The translations under genes and the position numbers were made by a program. The notes beneath the pieces are model-generated. The model was not told the DNA's origin, made no database searches, and saw only the letters and a program-made list of their open reading frames with translations. Below, one piece after another: positions 43,607-53,718 of a stretch of 64,000 bases of DNA. Source of the stretch: Actinobacteria bacterium IMCC26207 (GTDB lineage Bacteria > Actinomycetota > Acidimicrobiia > Acidimicrobiales > Microtrichaceae); the NCBI GenBank assembly GCA_001025035.1, contig LCZK01000010.1, positions 620,001 to 684,000 of the forward strand. The letters run 5' to 3'. The first letter of the stretch is position 1, and the number at the start of each line of letters is the position of its first letter.

Positions 43607-44773
43607 CTAGCTAGCGACTGACACCACAAGCCGCAGTTCGAGCGACATGCGTACCACTCGCTCGCGGGCCGCCTTTGAGCGTTCCACCCACTGATCGGCC
43701 TGGTCACCGCAGACTGCTGCTGGATCCTGACGGGCTTCATCTAACACCCTCAACATCTCAGCAATCGCTTGGCCGAGAGCAGGCGTAGTTAGTTCAGGCA
43801 TCTCAATGGAACGAGACTCCAACACAACCGCTGTCAACTCGGCAACCTTGCCAGCACTTGCCGCCGCCTCGGCGGACTGAAGTGCCAGATAGCACTGCTC
43901 TGCAACCTGCTCGCCAGGCAGGACTGCGGCACCGTGCGGCGTACTCAGCGTGTCGAAGACATAGGCGCTGCGATAGTCCATCTCGGAGCGGAAGTACCAC
44001 TGCTGATCCGGGTCATGCATGAAGGTCCAGATGTCATTGACGGCAAGGTCGCCCTCGCGCTCGAGAAAGGTGTCAGTAGCTAAGCCGTAGCGAAGTTGGT
44101 GCTTTCGGCGGTCGATGCTGCGGCCATCGGCGATCACAAGCGGCTGGGTAATCTGCTGAAGCGGAATCCACATGTTGAGCAACATGGTCGACTCGTCGTG
44201 GTTGAACCCATCCGGCGAATCGTGGCGGAACAACGTTGGCGCACGGCCATCCATCAGTTGCGCCAGCGGAGTGCCGAACACGTCTTGGTCTGCATGCACC
44301 GAGGTTGCACCGCCGTGATCATTCATGCCTGTCGCCATGGGCCCAACTACCGACAGGCGGTTTGGCCCCGAACTGCGCATGATGAACCCCTCCTCTGCGA
44401 TGAACTGAACCTTGAGGGCCTTTCCGCTTGCGCAACTCAGGACAGCACCATCTAGCGCCTCTCGGATTTTGGCGGACTCGTGGTCATTGACGCGACCATC
44501 AAGGCGAACCTGCTCACAAGCCTGCTGAACGGCCGCAAACCCCGAAAGGTCGACTAAATCAAACCCAAACTCAAACAGATCGGGTTGCGGCGTGTTCTCT
44601 TGGGACCAGTCAGTTGCAGTGCAGGTGTGCAGCTCGAGTCGGTCGTCTCCGTACGGGGCTGCAGCTCGCGGGCCGGCCCGCAACAGACCTGGGTGGTCAG
44701 GGTCGTCAATGGCCTGCGAAGCCGGCATGAACCCCAACTCAACGGCGTAACTCGAATCAAGCGCAGTTCTCAC
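43607..44773 (-). CDS. CmcJ/NvfI-like oxygenase
   Basis: 388 aa. Best seen as a CmcJ/NvfI-family protein (Fe(II)/2-oxoglutarate-type hydroxylase or GA4-desaturase-like). Supporting blocks: ATSVHADQD (His-x-Asp of a facial triad), STMLLNMWIPLQQITQPLVIADGRSID, which is the family's NVWRPL...PLAlcD..S block (quoted in parts), YFRSEMDYRSAYVFDT and TPHGAAVLPGE with the distal His. A 45-residue helical C-terminal tail follows. The reaction is unknown; fungal and streptomycete relatives act in natural-product modification. It is flanked by both palindrome families. Confidence 0.7.
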   Translation of the reverse strand: MRTALDSSYAVELGFMPASQAIDDPDHPGLLRAGPRAAAPYGDDRLELHTCTATDWSQENTPQPDLFEFGFDLVDLSGFAAVQQACEQVRLDGRVNDHESAKIREALDGAVLSCASGKALKVQFIAEEGFIMRSSGPNRLSVVGPMATGMNDHGGATSVHADQDVFGTPLAQLMDGRAPTLFRHDSPDGFNHDESTMLLNMWIPLQQITQPLVIADGRSIDRRKHQLRYGLATDTFLEREGDLAVNDIWTFMHDPDQQWYFRSEMDYRSAYVFDTLSTPHGAAVLPGEQVAEQCYLALQSAEAAASAGKVAELTAVVLESRSIEMPELTTPALGQAIAEMLRVLDEARQDPAAVCGDQADQWVERSKAARERVVRMSLELRLVVSVAS

Positions 44774-44803
44774 AACGCTAATGCTAGGTCACCAGCTTTC
44801 CGC

Positions 44804-44848
44804 ATTGGCGCCGGTAAGCCACGGAAACCGTCGCTTACCGACGCCAAT
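44804..44848. repeat. 45-bp palindrome, family 2 (copy a)
   Basis: ATTGGCGCCGGTAAGC ... GCTTACCGACGCCAAT with centre CACGGAAACCGTC. A lone right half (TTACCGGCGCCAAAGAGTC) follows at about 44876-44894; the same CCAAAGAGTC flank follows copy d at 52.4 kb. Confidence 0.95.
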
Positions 44849-44894
44849 GACTCAGGGCAGTGTGGTGCGGGCTGCGGTTACCGGCGCCAAAGAG

Positions 44895-45837
44895 TCAAGA
44901 TGGGTTGGCGGATTCGCGGTTGGACAGCTTATCGAGGTACATATCTTGATCTGCTAACCGCATCAGGTCCTCAAGGGTCTTCCCACTTCTTGGGTCATAG
45001 CTCGCCACCCCAAGGGCAGCAGAAACTGCAAGACCTTGCGCACCCCGATCAAGGCTTGCTGCGGCGATACCGCTTTGAAACCGCTGAATTGCCAGGGAGG
45101 ATTCGGAGTCGAAGTCAACCAAAAGTGCAGCGAACTCATCGCCACCAATGCGTGCAATGACGTCCGCTTCACGGAATGCCTCCCGGAAGATCTCTGCCAC
45201 TGAACAGATGAGTTCATCGCCCACCGCATGCCCAAAGGAGTCGTTGACGGACTTCAAACCATCCACGTCCGCACTGGGCCAAAGCCTGCTGACCCGAGAA
45301 GTAGAACCCGCGTCGATTCATCAGGCCTGTCAGTTCGTCGTGGGTGGCAGAATCCCGCAGCTTAAGTTCCTGCTCGAGAATCGCTGCGAGGTCACGAAGG
45401 GTCTCGTTATCGACTTCGGTCAGTTTGCGGGGCTGCCTGTCGATAATGCAGAGGGTGCCGATGAGCGATCCGTCGGGTGCTGCGATCGGGCATCCGGCAT
45501 AGAAGCGGATTTGGGGCCCGCCTACCACTAGGGGGTTGTCCGCGAATCTCTCATCGAGGGCAGCGTCGGGCACTTCAAAAATTTCGGGAGCGTGGAGGGC
45601 ATGGGCGCAGAACGACACGTCCCGGGGAGTTTCGCTCTCTTCAAGGCCTTGGTTTGACAAGAACCATTGGCGGTCTTCATCGACGAGCGACACCAAAGCA
45701 ATGGGCGCTCCCATCACACGTTGAGCTACACGCGTAATTCGGTCGTACTGCACCTCTGGCAACGTGTCTAATAAGCGCAACTGGCGAAGTGAATCGAGCC
45801 GGACGTCTTCGTTGTCTGGCTTTTCAGCAGGAATCAT
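44895..45837 (-). pseudogene. GAF-GGDEF diguanylate cyclase disrupted by deletion/frameshift
   Basis: The 5' part (45837 down to about 45250) encodes an N-terminal GAF sensor domain (APIALVSLVDEDRQWF, FCAHALHAPEIFEVPDA, SLIGTLCIIDRQPRKL) and the beginning of a GGDEF domain (THDELTGLMNRRGFYFSGQQALAQC). The 3' part (about 45266-44895) continues in another frame with DVDGLKSVNDSFGHAVGDEL and the intact IARIGGDEFAALL active loop to a normal C-terminus. Between NRR and DGLK about 10-11 residues are missing, so a deletion of about 30-34 bp changed the frame. Without recoding no cyclase is made. Confidence 0.8.
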
Positions 45838-45858
45838 TTTTCCTAGTTCCCTAACGTA

Positions 45859-45878
45859 TTGGGAGCGAATACTCCCAA
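45859..45878. other. Short inverted repeat upstream of the GAF-GGDEF pseudogene
   Basis: TTGGGAG-CGAATA-CTCCCAA, a 7-bp perfect stem 22 bp before the start codon. It may be an operator or leader hairpin. The rest of 45838-46133 has AT-rich sequence, a CACCT/AGGTG repeat near 45981 and a family-2 palindrome. Confidence 0.4.
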
Positions 45879-46035
45879 CGGGTTTGCTTCAGATAACAGT
45901 AATTGACGCTAAAGCAAAAATTAGTCAAATGATCATCGGCTGGAGGATTTTTATGCCTGCATGCGGTAAAAATCTTTCACCTTTAGGTGTTGTTCACGTC
46001 CACCTGACCCGCTTCCGGGCCAGCCGCCGACACGT

Positions 46036-46080
46036 ATTGGCGCCGGTAAGCTACGGAAACCGTCGCTTACCGGCGCCAAT
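46036..46080. repeat. 45-bp palindrome, family 2 (copy b)
   Basis: ATTGGCGCCGGTAAGC ... GCTTACCGGCGCCAAT, centre TACGGAAACCGTC, lying 54 bp after the katG stop in the minus orientation. Confidence 0.95.
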
Positions 46081-46133
46081 GAAACAGGTGGTATTGGGTG
46101 GGTGCAGGCTGATCACGCCCAAGTTGGCAGCGT

Positions 46134-48459
<2,326 letters not shown>

Positions 48460-48491
48460 ACTTTGCTCGCGCCGCTCTTGGGCACCGACTG

Positions 48492-48920
48492 CTACTGAGT
48501 CGCCTTAGCCGTTCGGCATGTGAGGCACTGCCCCCAGTAGATGACTTCGGCTTCGTCAATTTCAAACCCGTGGTCCTGCTTTGCTGTTAAACACGGAACC
48601 TCGCCAGCAGCGCAGTCAACGTCACAGGTAATTCCGCAGCTCCTGCAGATCATGTGGTGATGGTTGTCCCCCACGCGATCCTCGAACCGCGCAGCGCTGC
48701 CCGCAGGCTGAATCCGGCGGATGAGGTGCTTGTCGCTCAGGGTGCTGAGCGTGTCGTAGACCGCTTGTCTGGAGATTGTCCCGATCAGCGCTCGGACGTC
48801 GTCTGCCAACTCATCAGCTGTGGCGTGAGGGTGAGCCGAAACCGCGCGCAGAATGGCCATGCGCTGCGCAGTCACCTGCAGGCCGTGATCACGCAACAAC
48901 TGATCGACTCCGTCGGACAT
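48492..48920 (-). CDS. furA: Fur-family metalloregulator (FurA/PerR-like)
   Basis: 142-aa Fur-family repressor. Winged-helix part [30 protein letters not shown] with recognition helix [13 protein letters not shown] (quoted separately); metal site [19 protein letters not shown] and the C-terminal Cys pair CLTCRTAK. In mycobacteria FurA represses itself and katG and responds to peroxide. Start at 48920 (MSDGVDQ); the open frame to 49076 runs through a palindrome and promoter and is not coding. TTGACA-17 bp-CATACT lies 7 bp before the ATG, so the message is probably leaderless. Confidence 0.92.
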   Translation of the reverse strand: MSDGVDQLLRDHGLQVTAQRMAILRAVSAHPHATADELADDVRALIGTISRQAVYDTLSTLSDKHLIRRIQPAGSAARFEDRVGDNHHHMICRSCGITCDVDCAAGEVPCLTAKQDHGFEIDEAEVIYWGQCLTCRTAKATQ

Positions 48921-48927
48921 AGGTTTC

Positions 48928-48961
48928 AGTATGGCCCCGATTCTGTACTTTGTCAAGAATC
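48928..48961 (-). promoter_or_regulatory. furA promoter with overlapping inverted-repeat operator
   Basis: Minus strand: -35 TTGACA (48956-48951), 17-bp spacer, -10 CATACT (48933-48928), then 7 nt to the ATG. A 23-bp imperfect inverted repeat with GATTCT/AGAATC arms (48939-48961) covers the -35 box; its position fits self-repression by Fur. Confidence 0.75.
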
Positions 48962-49011
48962 TTCTTCTGTCGATTGTTGTACGACGCTCAGTTTTCCGAG
49001 CACGATCTCGG

Positions 49012-49056
49012 ATTGGCGCCGGTAAGCGACGGTTTGCGTAGCTTACCGGCGCCAAT
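49012..49056. repeat. 45-bp palindrome, family 2 (copy c)
   Basis: ATTGGCGCCGGTAAGC ... GCTTACCGGCGCCAAT with centre GACGGTTTGCGTA; between the furA promoter and the SRPBCC fragment. Confidence 0.95.
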
Positions 49057-49120
49057 AATTTCAGGAGGATCCCCAAACTTCAGAAGCGAGCCCCCTGTTG
49101 CGCCGGTCTAGCATTTAGCT

Positions 49121-49354
49121 ATGTCTGACATTTCCAATTCTGCAGATGATCGAGGCGAGATTCGAGTCACACGCTTCTTCGCCGGAGTCCAACCCGAGCG
49201 CATCTTTCAGGCCTACACAACACCATCAGAACTCGCCGAATTCTTCGCACCCGCGGGCCTTTCCATTGACGTTGATTCCGTGGTGAGCGAGCCAGTCCCT
49301 TTCAGCTATGCGCCCGCCATTACCCGCTACGACTCGGTCGACATTCGCGTTTGA
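49121..49354 (+). pseudogene. Truncated SRPBCC/AHSA1-like gene fragment
   Basis: 77 codons. Residues 14-55 (IRVTRFFAGVQPERIFQAYTTPSELAEFFAPAGLSID, quoted as start RVTRFFAGVQPERIF and end AEFFAPAGLSID) match the N-terminal quarter of SRPBCC/AHSA1 proteins (normally about 140-160 aa), then homology stops at SYAPAITRYDSVDIRV. It looks like a gene cut by a deletion; the short ORF may be translated but cannot form the full fold. Confidence 0.65.
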
Positions 49355-49433
49355 GACCAAGCGACCGCAGGCCTCTGGCACCGAAGAAGTACCAGCTATC
49401 GAAACTCCGAGGGATGGGCAATCCGGCGACCTT

Positions 49434-50552
49434 TCATGAGATCTCCCTCTCCGCGATCTGCCTTCGATCCGGCGGATACGGCACCCGATCAGCCCACTTT
49501 GTTGCTCGAAGTGCCACAACCATCAACAACAGCGAAAGCGGGATAATGACTGCACGCTGCGCAATGTAGGCACCACCGAGATTGGATACGAGGTCGACTC
49601 CGAGTAAGCCCATCGCGCTTATAACAACAGCAAAACTGAAGTAGTTTCAAAGGAAAACGCCCATCACCCTGTCGCCAACCTGCCGCACACAGAGGTCGAC
49701 GAACTTGCGATCCCGAATACGACACAAGGGGCTCCTGAGTGCCATCAACAAGCTCACGCCCACTACACATTCGAGTGCAGCCATTGATGTCCGAGGAGAT
49801 GACCCGATCCACGGTGGATACGGGCCAACCACGACCATCCCCACCATCACCAAGGAGCCCCCAACGACAATTCGCCACCACACGACTGCACGTACACGCA
49901 AAAGTGTCCCCTCTGCGTATGCAAACCCTGCGAACCACACGAGCAGCCACACCGAGATGTCATTCAAGGGAATCGTCGATCCGGTACTGATCCATCGTGC
50001 GTCGGAGATCAAACTGAAACCAACGACAACAAGTGGCATCACAATGCGCCAAGGGCCCCGCCATGCTCGAGCGAGCAGAGGGGTAGCAATTGTCAATGGC
50101 ACAAGGACCATGAGAAACCAAAGCGGTGAGATTGGCATCGCAGTCGCACACGTGAGTCCTGTTGTCCACGAGGCGCACTTCCCCATCCCCGCAGCGCTCG
50201 TAGTGACCTGCAACAGAATCAGCCCGATCAGCAACGGCACCACCGGGACCAGCAGACGCCAAACCCTGCGCCCGATAAACACCCGCCAGTTCGTGCGCAG
50301 CGCTGCCGAATATGACAGCGCCGCTGCTGGAAGGAAGAACGCTTGAAGTTCCCAGATGAAGGGCCAAGACACCCAGGGATTCCCGTTCTCCTGAAGCATC
50401 ACGAGTTCGAACTGCCCCTGCTGATTCCTAAAGAGAAGCGTGTATAAGTAGTGATTTGCTATGACCGCAATCATTGCAAAAGCTCGTATGACATCAAGAA
50501 ACGGGTCACGAGTCGTGCTCGATACCTTTGCGACCTGATCTGCACTCGTCAT
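49434..50552 (-). pseudogene. Acyltransferase-3 family gene with an in-frame TGA
   Basis: Membrane acyltransferase (RDPFLDVIRAFAMIAVIANHYLYTLLF at the N-terminus, quoted as DPFLDVIRAFAMIAVIANHY; about ten helices). The frame ends at TGA 49649-49647 after GDRVMGVFL, but the same frame then continues for 70 codons with NYFSFAVVISAMGLLGVDL and PLSLLLMVVALRATKWADR, ending at 49434. The last helices are thus cut off by a single stop, most simply TGG (Trp) to TGA. Start at ATG 50552, 1 bp after the upstream fragment's stop. It is probably inactive. Confidence 0.75.
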
Positions 50553-50553
50553 G

Positions 50554-51226
50554 TCAGTTGACCTGCCGCTCGTTATCAGCCCAATACCGATCACGAATCA
50601 TACGCCGAAGAACTTTTCCCGAAGGTGTGCGAGGCAGAATCTGAACAACTTCTAACTGTCGGGGCACCTTGAAGCGGGCAAGTCGACTACGACAGTGCTC
50701 CTGAAGTTCAGGCAGCGTGAGATCAGTTCCTTCGACAAGCTCTACGCTGGCGCACAAAGCCACCCCATAGGTTGCATCCGGCACACCGATCACCGCTGCT
50801 TCGGTCACTGCAGGATGCTCAACGACAACTCGTTCCACCTCACCAGGGAAGACATTCGCGCCTTGAGTTGTCACAAGATCCTCCTTGCGATCCACAACGT
50901 GTAAGTAGCCATCCGCGTCTATCCGGCCGATATCGCCTGTGCCGAGCCAACCGCCCTTCCCAAGGGCAGCGGCTGATTCTTCTGGCCGACGCCAATAGCC
51001 CGACATCACCATGGGGCTTCGAAGCAGAATCTCCCCTGCTCCGGTGTTATCTGGGCAATCGATAGCAACAGAGGTGCCGAGGATGGGCCGTCCAGCAGAG
51101 GCGAGACGCCCTTCGGCCGAAGCGGACTCGCCAGCGAGTCCTCGTTCATGATCGTCGAAGGGCAGCAACGTGGCTATTCCTGTGGTCTCCGTCATGCCCG
51201 AACCTCGCAAGCTTGCGTTCTTGGCT
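50554..51226 (-). pseudogene. C-terminal half of an AMP-forming acyl-CoA synthetase
   Basis: About 215 codons from GSGMTETTG (the family's Y/G-x-S/G-M-T-E motif) through GEILLRSPMVMSGYWRRPE, GWLGTGDIGRIDADGYLHVVDR and the C-terminal lysine motif LPRTPSGKVLRR. The N-terminal 250 or so residues with the P-loop are missing; upstream the frame runs directly into a family-1 palindrome (51227-51271) and an unrelated nuclease gene. The fragment retains the acyl-AMP lid but cannot bind ATP normally. The open frame to 51348 includes palindrome sequence and is not homologous. Confidence 0.8.
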
Positions 51227-51271
51227 ATTGGGTTGCGTGGGGGTCGCATGCCGACCACGCTGCAACCCGAT
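51227..51271. repeat. 45-bp palindrome, family 1, at a gene truncation point
   Basis: ATTGGGTTGC ... TGCAACCCGAT, centre GGTCGCATGCCGACC, preceded by GGCT as in other copies. The truncated acyl-CoA synthetase begins right beside it. Confidence 0.92.
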
Positions 51272-51296
51272 AGCGGAACTGCAAAGCACGCGCCCC

Positions 51297-52232
51297 CTAC
51301 CGAACCTTTACTGCTCCGGTCTCTACCGCTTTGGCGTAGGCCTCGCACCCTGGGTACTCACCGTTCGGGAACCGGAACTCGCACCAGTTGCAGAGCACGG
51401 TCGGGTTAGCAACCCAAGTGTTTGTCTCATACGAGTTCACGATTGCATCAATATTGCTGCGAAGCTCAACCTCGGTCTTGCGCAGCGTCTCCTCGGTTAC
51501 ATCCTCTACGAGAACACCGGGGCGTTGCGGGTTCAAGTACACCAACATGAGCTTGACCGGAACCCAGTCAGTGGACTTCCCCAGTGCATACGCATACAAC
51601 CGCAGCTGCGCAAACTTCGGGCCAGCGAAACGCTTATCGGGTGCTTTGCCAGACTTGTAATCCAGAATTCGCACCCCCTTCTCGATCCCTTGCACAGAGT
51701 CCAACCTGTCGATGTAACCGTGAACGGCGTACTCCCCCAGCGGCGCTTCAACATGCGGCTCAATCGCTACTGGCTGCACCTCGTCCGGGTTTGCGCCAAG
51801 GTCGTAGTACGCATGCAAACGCCCCCGAATAGAGTCCAACATCTCGGCTGCTTTGACCGGGTCAACCGGAATGCCGTGGTCGATGTTCACTGGATCGGCC
51901 TCCGGGTCACGACTTGACCGTGAGGGCCACAGCACACCCTCGGGGACCTGATAACCATCGGGCGCAACGACCAGCGCATAGTTCGGGTCGTTCAACATCT
52001 CCGCCCAAGCAGCCTCACCTAGCGCAACCGCAGTTTCACGCGAACGTGTCCCCTGGGGCAGCACCATCAATCGCTCCGCCGCCGTGTGAACCGCAAGGCC
52101 GCGAGTTTGATCCGCTGTGGTGGCTGTCGGCAGGTTGGCAACACGTTCGCAGCGGTAGCGCTCCTGGCAATCCAAGTACGTTCCGATGCCAGAAGGCGAG
52201 AATCTTTTTGGGATTACTACATGTGTTTCCAT
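51297..52232 (-). CDS. RecB-family PD-(D/E)XK nuclease with Fe-S type Cys set
   Basis: 311-aa nuclease of the RecB/AddB/Cas4-like group. Core motifs: VHGYIDRLD, RILDYKSGK (Asp and Lys) and QLRLYAYALG. Cys22 and the C-terminal set Cys281, Cys284 and Cys296 (CNWCEFRFPNGEYPGC) have the layout of a 4Fe-4S cluster as in AddB/Cas4. Stand-alone members occur widely in actinobacteria and probably resect or repair DNA. No cas genes or CRISPR array are in the window. Start at ATG 52232. Confidence 0.88.
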   Translation of the reverse strand: METHVVIPKRFSPSGIGTYLDCQERYRCERVANLPTATTADQTRGLAVHTAAERLMVLPQGTRSRETAVALGEAAWAEMLNDPNYALVVAPDGYQVPEGVLWPSRSSRDPEADPVNIDHGIPVDPVKAAEMLDSIRGRLHAYYDLGANPDEVQPVAIEPHVEAPLGEYAVHGYIDRLDSVQGIEKGVRILDYKSGKAPDKRFAGPKFAQLRLYAYALGKSTDWVPVKLMLVYLNPQRPGVLVEDVTEETLRKTEVELRSNIDAIVNSYETNTWVANPTVLCNWCEFRFPNGEYPGCEAYAKAVETGAVKVR

Positions 52233-52360
52233 CTACCTCTTCGAGCCCCTCTTCGGCGTAACCACCACGCGTGATCGCACCTGCAGAAACCCGACGCTAG
52301 CCGCCGACTCAAGGTTAGCGAGATGGGACTCACTCATCGACTTTGGCGCCGGCCCATCCC

Positions 52361-52405
52361 ATTGGCGCCGGTAACCGACGGAATCGGTCGCTTACCGGCG
52401 CCAAA
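52361..52405. repeat. 45-bp palindrome, family 2 (copy d)
   Basis: ATTGGCGCCGGTAACC ... GCTTACCGGCGCCAAA with centre GACGGAATCGGTC; a lone left half (TTTGGCGCCGG, 52342-52352) lies 9 bp before it. It is in the 230-bp gap between the nuclease and methyltransferase genes. Confidence 0.93.
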
Positions 52406-52462
52406 GAGTCAATAGCCGGGACTCCTCATGTTCGGACTAACTAACAGCGATAGCCTTAGATT

Positions 52463-53098
52463 ATGAGCTACCAATTTGGCCTTGCCTATGAGTTCTCATC
52501 AACTGAGGAGCACCGCGCCCACTATGACAAGAATGCCGAGCTTTACGACGAGGAGTTCGCTCAGGTGAAGAACTACGACTATCCGGCACGCGTTGCGGCG
52601 GTCCTAAAATCCGTTGCTGTTGCTTCAGACTCGCCTATCGCTGACGTCGGCTGCGGGACTGGCCTAGTGGGCAGATCCCTGGCTCAGATGACCCCGGAGA
52701 TGATTATCGATGGCCTCGACCTCTCTCCCGGCATGCTCCGAGTTGCTGTCAGCACCGGCACATATCGGGCCGTGCACGAGGTCGATCTGACGCAGGCTAA
52801 CCCCAACCTTGAGGGACTTTTCGGATCTGTTATCAGCACTGGAACCTTCACCCTGGGGCATCTCGGTCCGTCCTCCCTGCAGCACGTCATCGCGCTTGGC
52901 CGTCCTCATGCCTTGTTCGTACTCGCTATCAATCAAAAGCACTTCTTGGCTGAGAACTTCGCTGCGGAATTCAACCTGCTTCAAGACGCTGGCAAGATCG
53001 GACCGTGGGAGATGCTCAGAGTCCCCATCTACTCTGAGCCGTTGCCGCAAGAGGAGGAGCGAACAGGCTGTGTCGTGGTGTTCCGGCGGCACACCTGA
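52463..53098 (+). CDS. Class I SAM-dependent methyltransferase
   Basis: 211-aa methyltransferase. The SAM-binding glycine loop IADVGCGTGLVGRSL lies at about 59-73, followed by DGLDLSPGMLRVA (acidic loop) and a SVISTGTFTLGHL motif IV region. N-terminal helix YDKNAELYDEEFAQVKNYDYP resembles the WBSCR27/UbiE-like group. Substrate unknown. It lies alone between the palindrome and the IS481 remnant. Confidence 0.85.
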   Translation: MSYQFGLAYEFSSTEEHRAHYDKNAELYDEEFAQVKNYDYPARVAAVLKSVAVASDSPIADVGCGTGLVGRSLAQMTPEMIIDGLDLSPGMLRVAVSTGTYRAVHEVDLTQANPNLEGLFGSVISTGTFTLGHLGPSSLQHVIALGRPHALFVLAINQKHFLAENFAAEFNLLQDAGKIGPWEMLRVPIYSEPLPQEEERTGCVVVFRRHT

Positions 53099-53124
53099 CA
53101 ACTCGCCAACACCCGTTCTCTCCT

Positions 53125-53367
53125 TCGGCGCCGATACCAACACCCACTACCGGATCCGCCGCGACCGCATCGACACAACCGGCGCCGTGTCACTGCGCCG
53201 AGCCGAGCGTATGCAGAACACCAAGCATCGGCCGCGCCCACGTCGACAAACCCGTCGTACTCCTCATCGCTGACCTCGACATCAGAGTCGTCGCGACCAA
53301 CACCGGAGAACTCCTCCGACACCTCACACTCGACCCCACCCCCGGCTACCAACCCCGCCAAAAATGA
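53125..53367 (+). mobile_element. IS481-family transposase remnant (3' end, frameshifted)
   Basis: The first part encodes TNTHYRIRRDRIDTTGAVSLRRAERMQ, and after a one-step frame change the next frame encodes IGRAHVDKPVVLLIADLDIRVV...TGELLRHLTLDPTPGYQPRQK and a stop at 53365-53367 (longer strings split). This is the C-terminal region of IS481-type integrase-fold transposases (yRvRtDRID..G.v.LRy...LhHIGvGR). The catalytic DDE domain is absent and no inverted repeats are seen. It sits between a methyltransferase gene and the tRNA-Leu. Confidence 0.75.
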
Positions 53368-53370
53368 CAA

Positions 53371-53399
53371 AAGGACCGAACCCTGCAGGTTCGGTCCTT
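53371..53399 (-). terminator. Terminator of the tRNA-Leu gene
   Basis: Perfect 12-bp stem AAGGACCGAACC / GGTTCGGTCCTT with a 5-nt loop; on the minus strand it is followed by TTGTCATTTTT. It lies about 25 bp after the tRNA 3' end, so it fits an intrinsic terminator. Confidence 0.85.
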
Positions 53400-53424
53400 G
53401 CCGATGTCTCGCGACATCACATTG

Positions 53425-53508
53425 TGTCGGAGGGGGGACTTGAACCCCCACGCCCCTAAGGGCACCAGATCCTTAGTCTGGCGCGTCTGCCAATTCCGCC
53501 ACTCCGAC
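53425..53508 (-). tRNA. tRNA-Leu (anticodon AAG)
   Basis: 84-nt class II tRNA: acceptor GTCGGAG/CTCCGAC, D arm GGCGGAATTGGCAGACGC, anticodon stem CCAGA/TCTGG around loop CTAAGGA, a short extra arm TGCCCTTAGGGGCG and T arm GGGGGTTCAAGTCCCCC. Loop positions 34-36 read AAG, which decodes CUU. The CCA end is not encoded. An A at position 34 in a bacterial Leu tRNA is uncommon and suggests inosine formation; the pairing allows no shifted loop. Confidence 0.92.
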
Positions 53509-53718
53509 GTGACTACAGATTGCTCTGTTGCGCTCGGGACTCTAGCGCGTCGCCAAGCAGTCCCCAATATTGCAAAGTTGCTGTGGCCTCAAGCCGGTCT
53601 AGCAGGCAAGCCGTTTGGCCCAGGTTCGACACTTGGGGCCAGTGGACTCACCTAAAGTGTCAAACGCTCCAGTGCTTTCGCACCCCACACTGCTCGCCTA
53701 TTTGATTGGATTTTCACG

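Noticed and set aside
48492..49076. A longer Fur protein starting at 49076
   Set aside because: The extension runs through a palindrome and the promoter; its only recognisable part is repeat-encoded.
51297..52232. Cas4
   Set aside because: Cys set and PD-(D/E)XK core resemble Cas4, but there is no CRISPR or cas gene and such stand-alone RecB-like proteins are common in actinobacteria.
53029..53451. Minus-strand frame of 140 codons over the tRNA-Leu and its flank
   Set aside because: It covers the tRNA terminator and the reversed transposase remnant; there is no family similarity.
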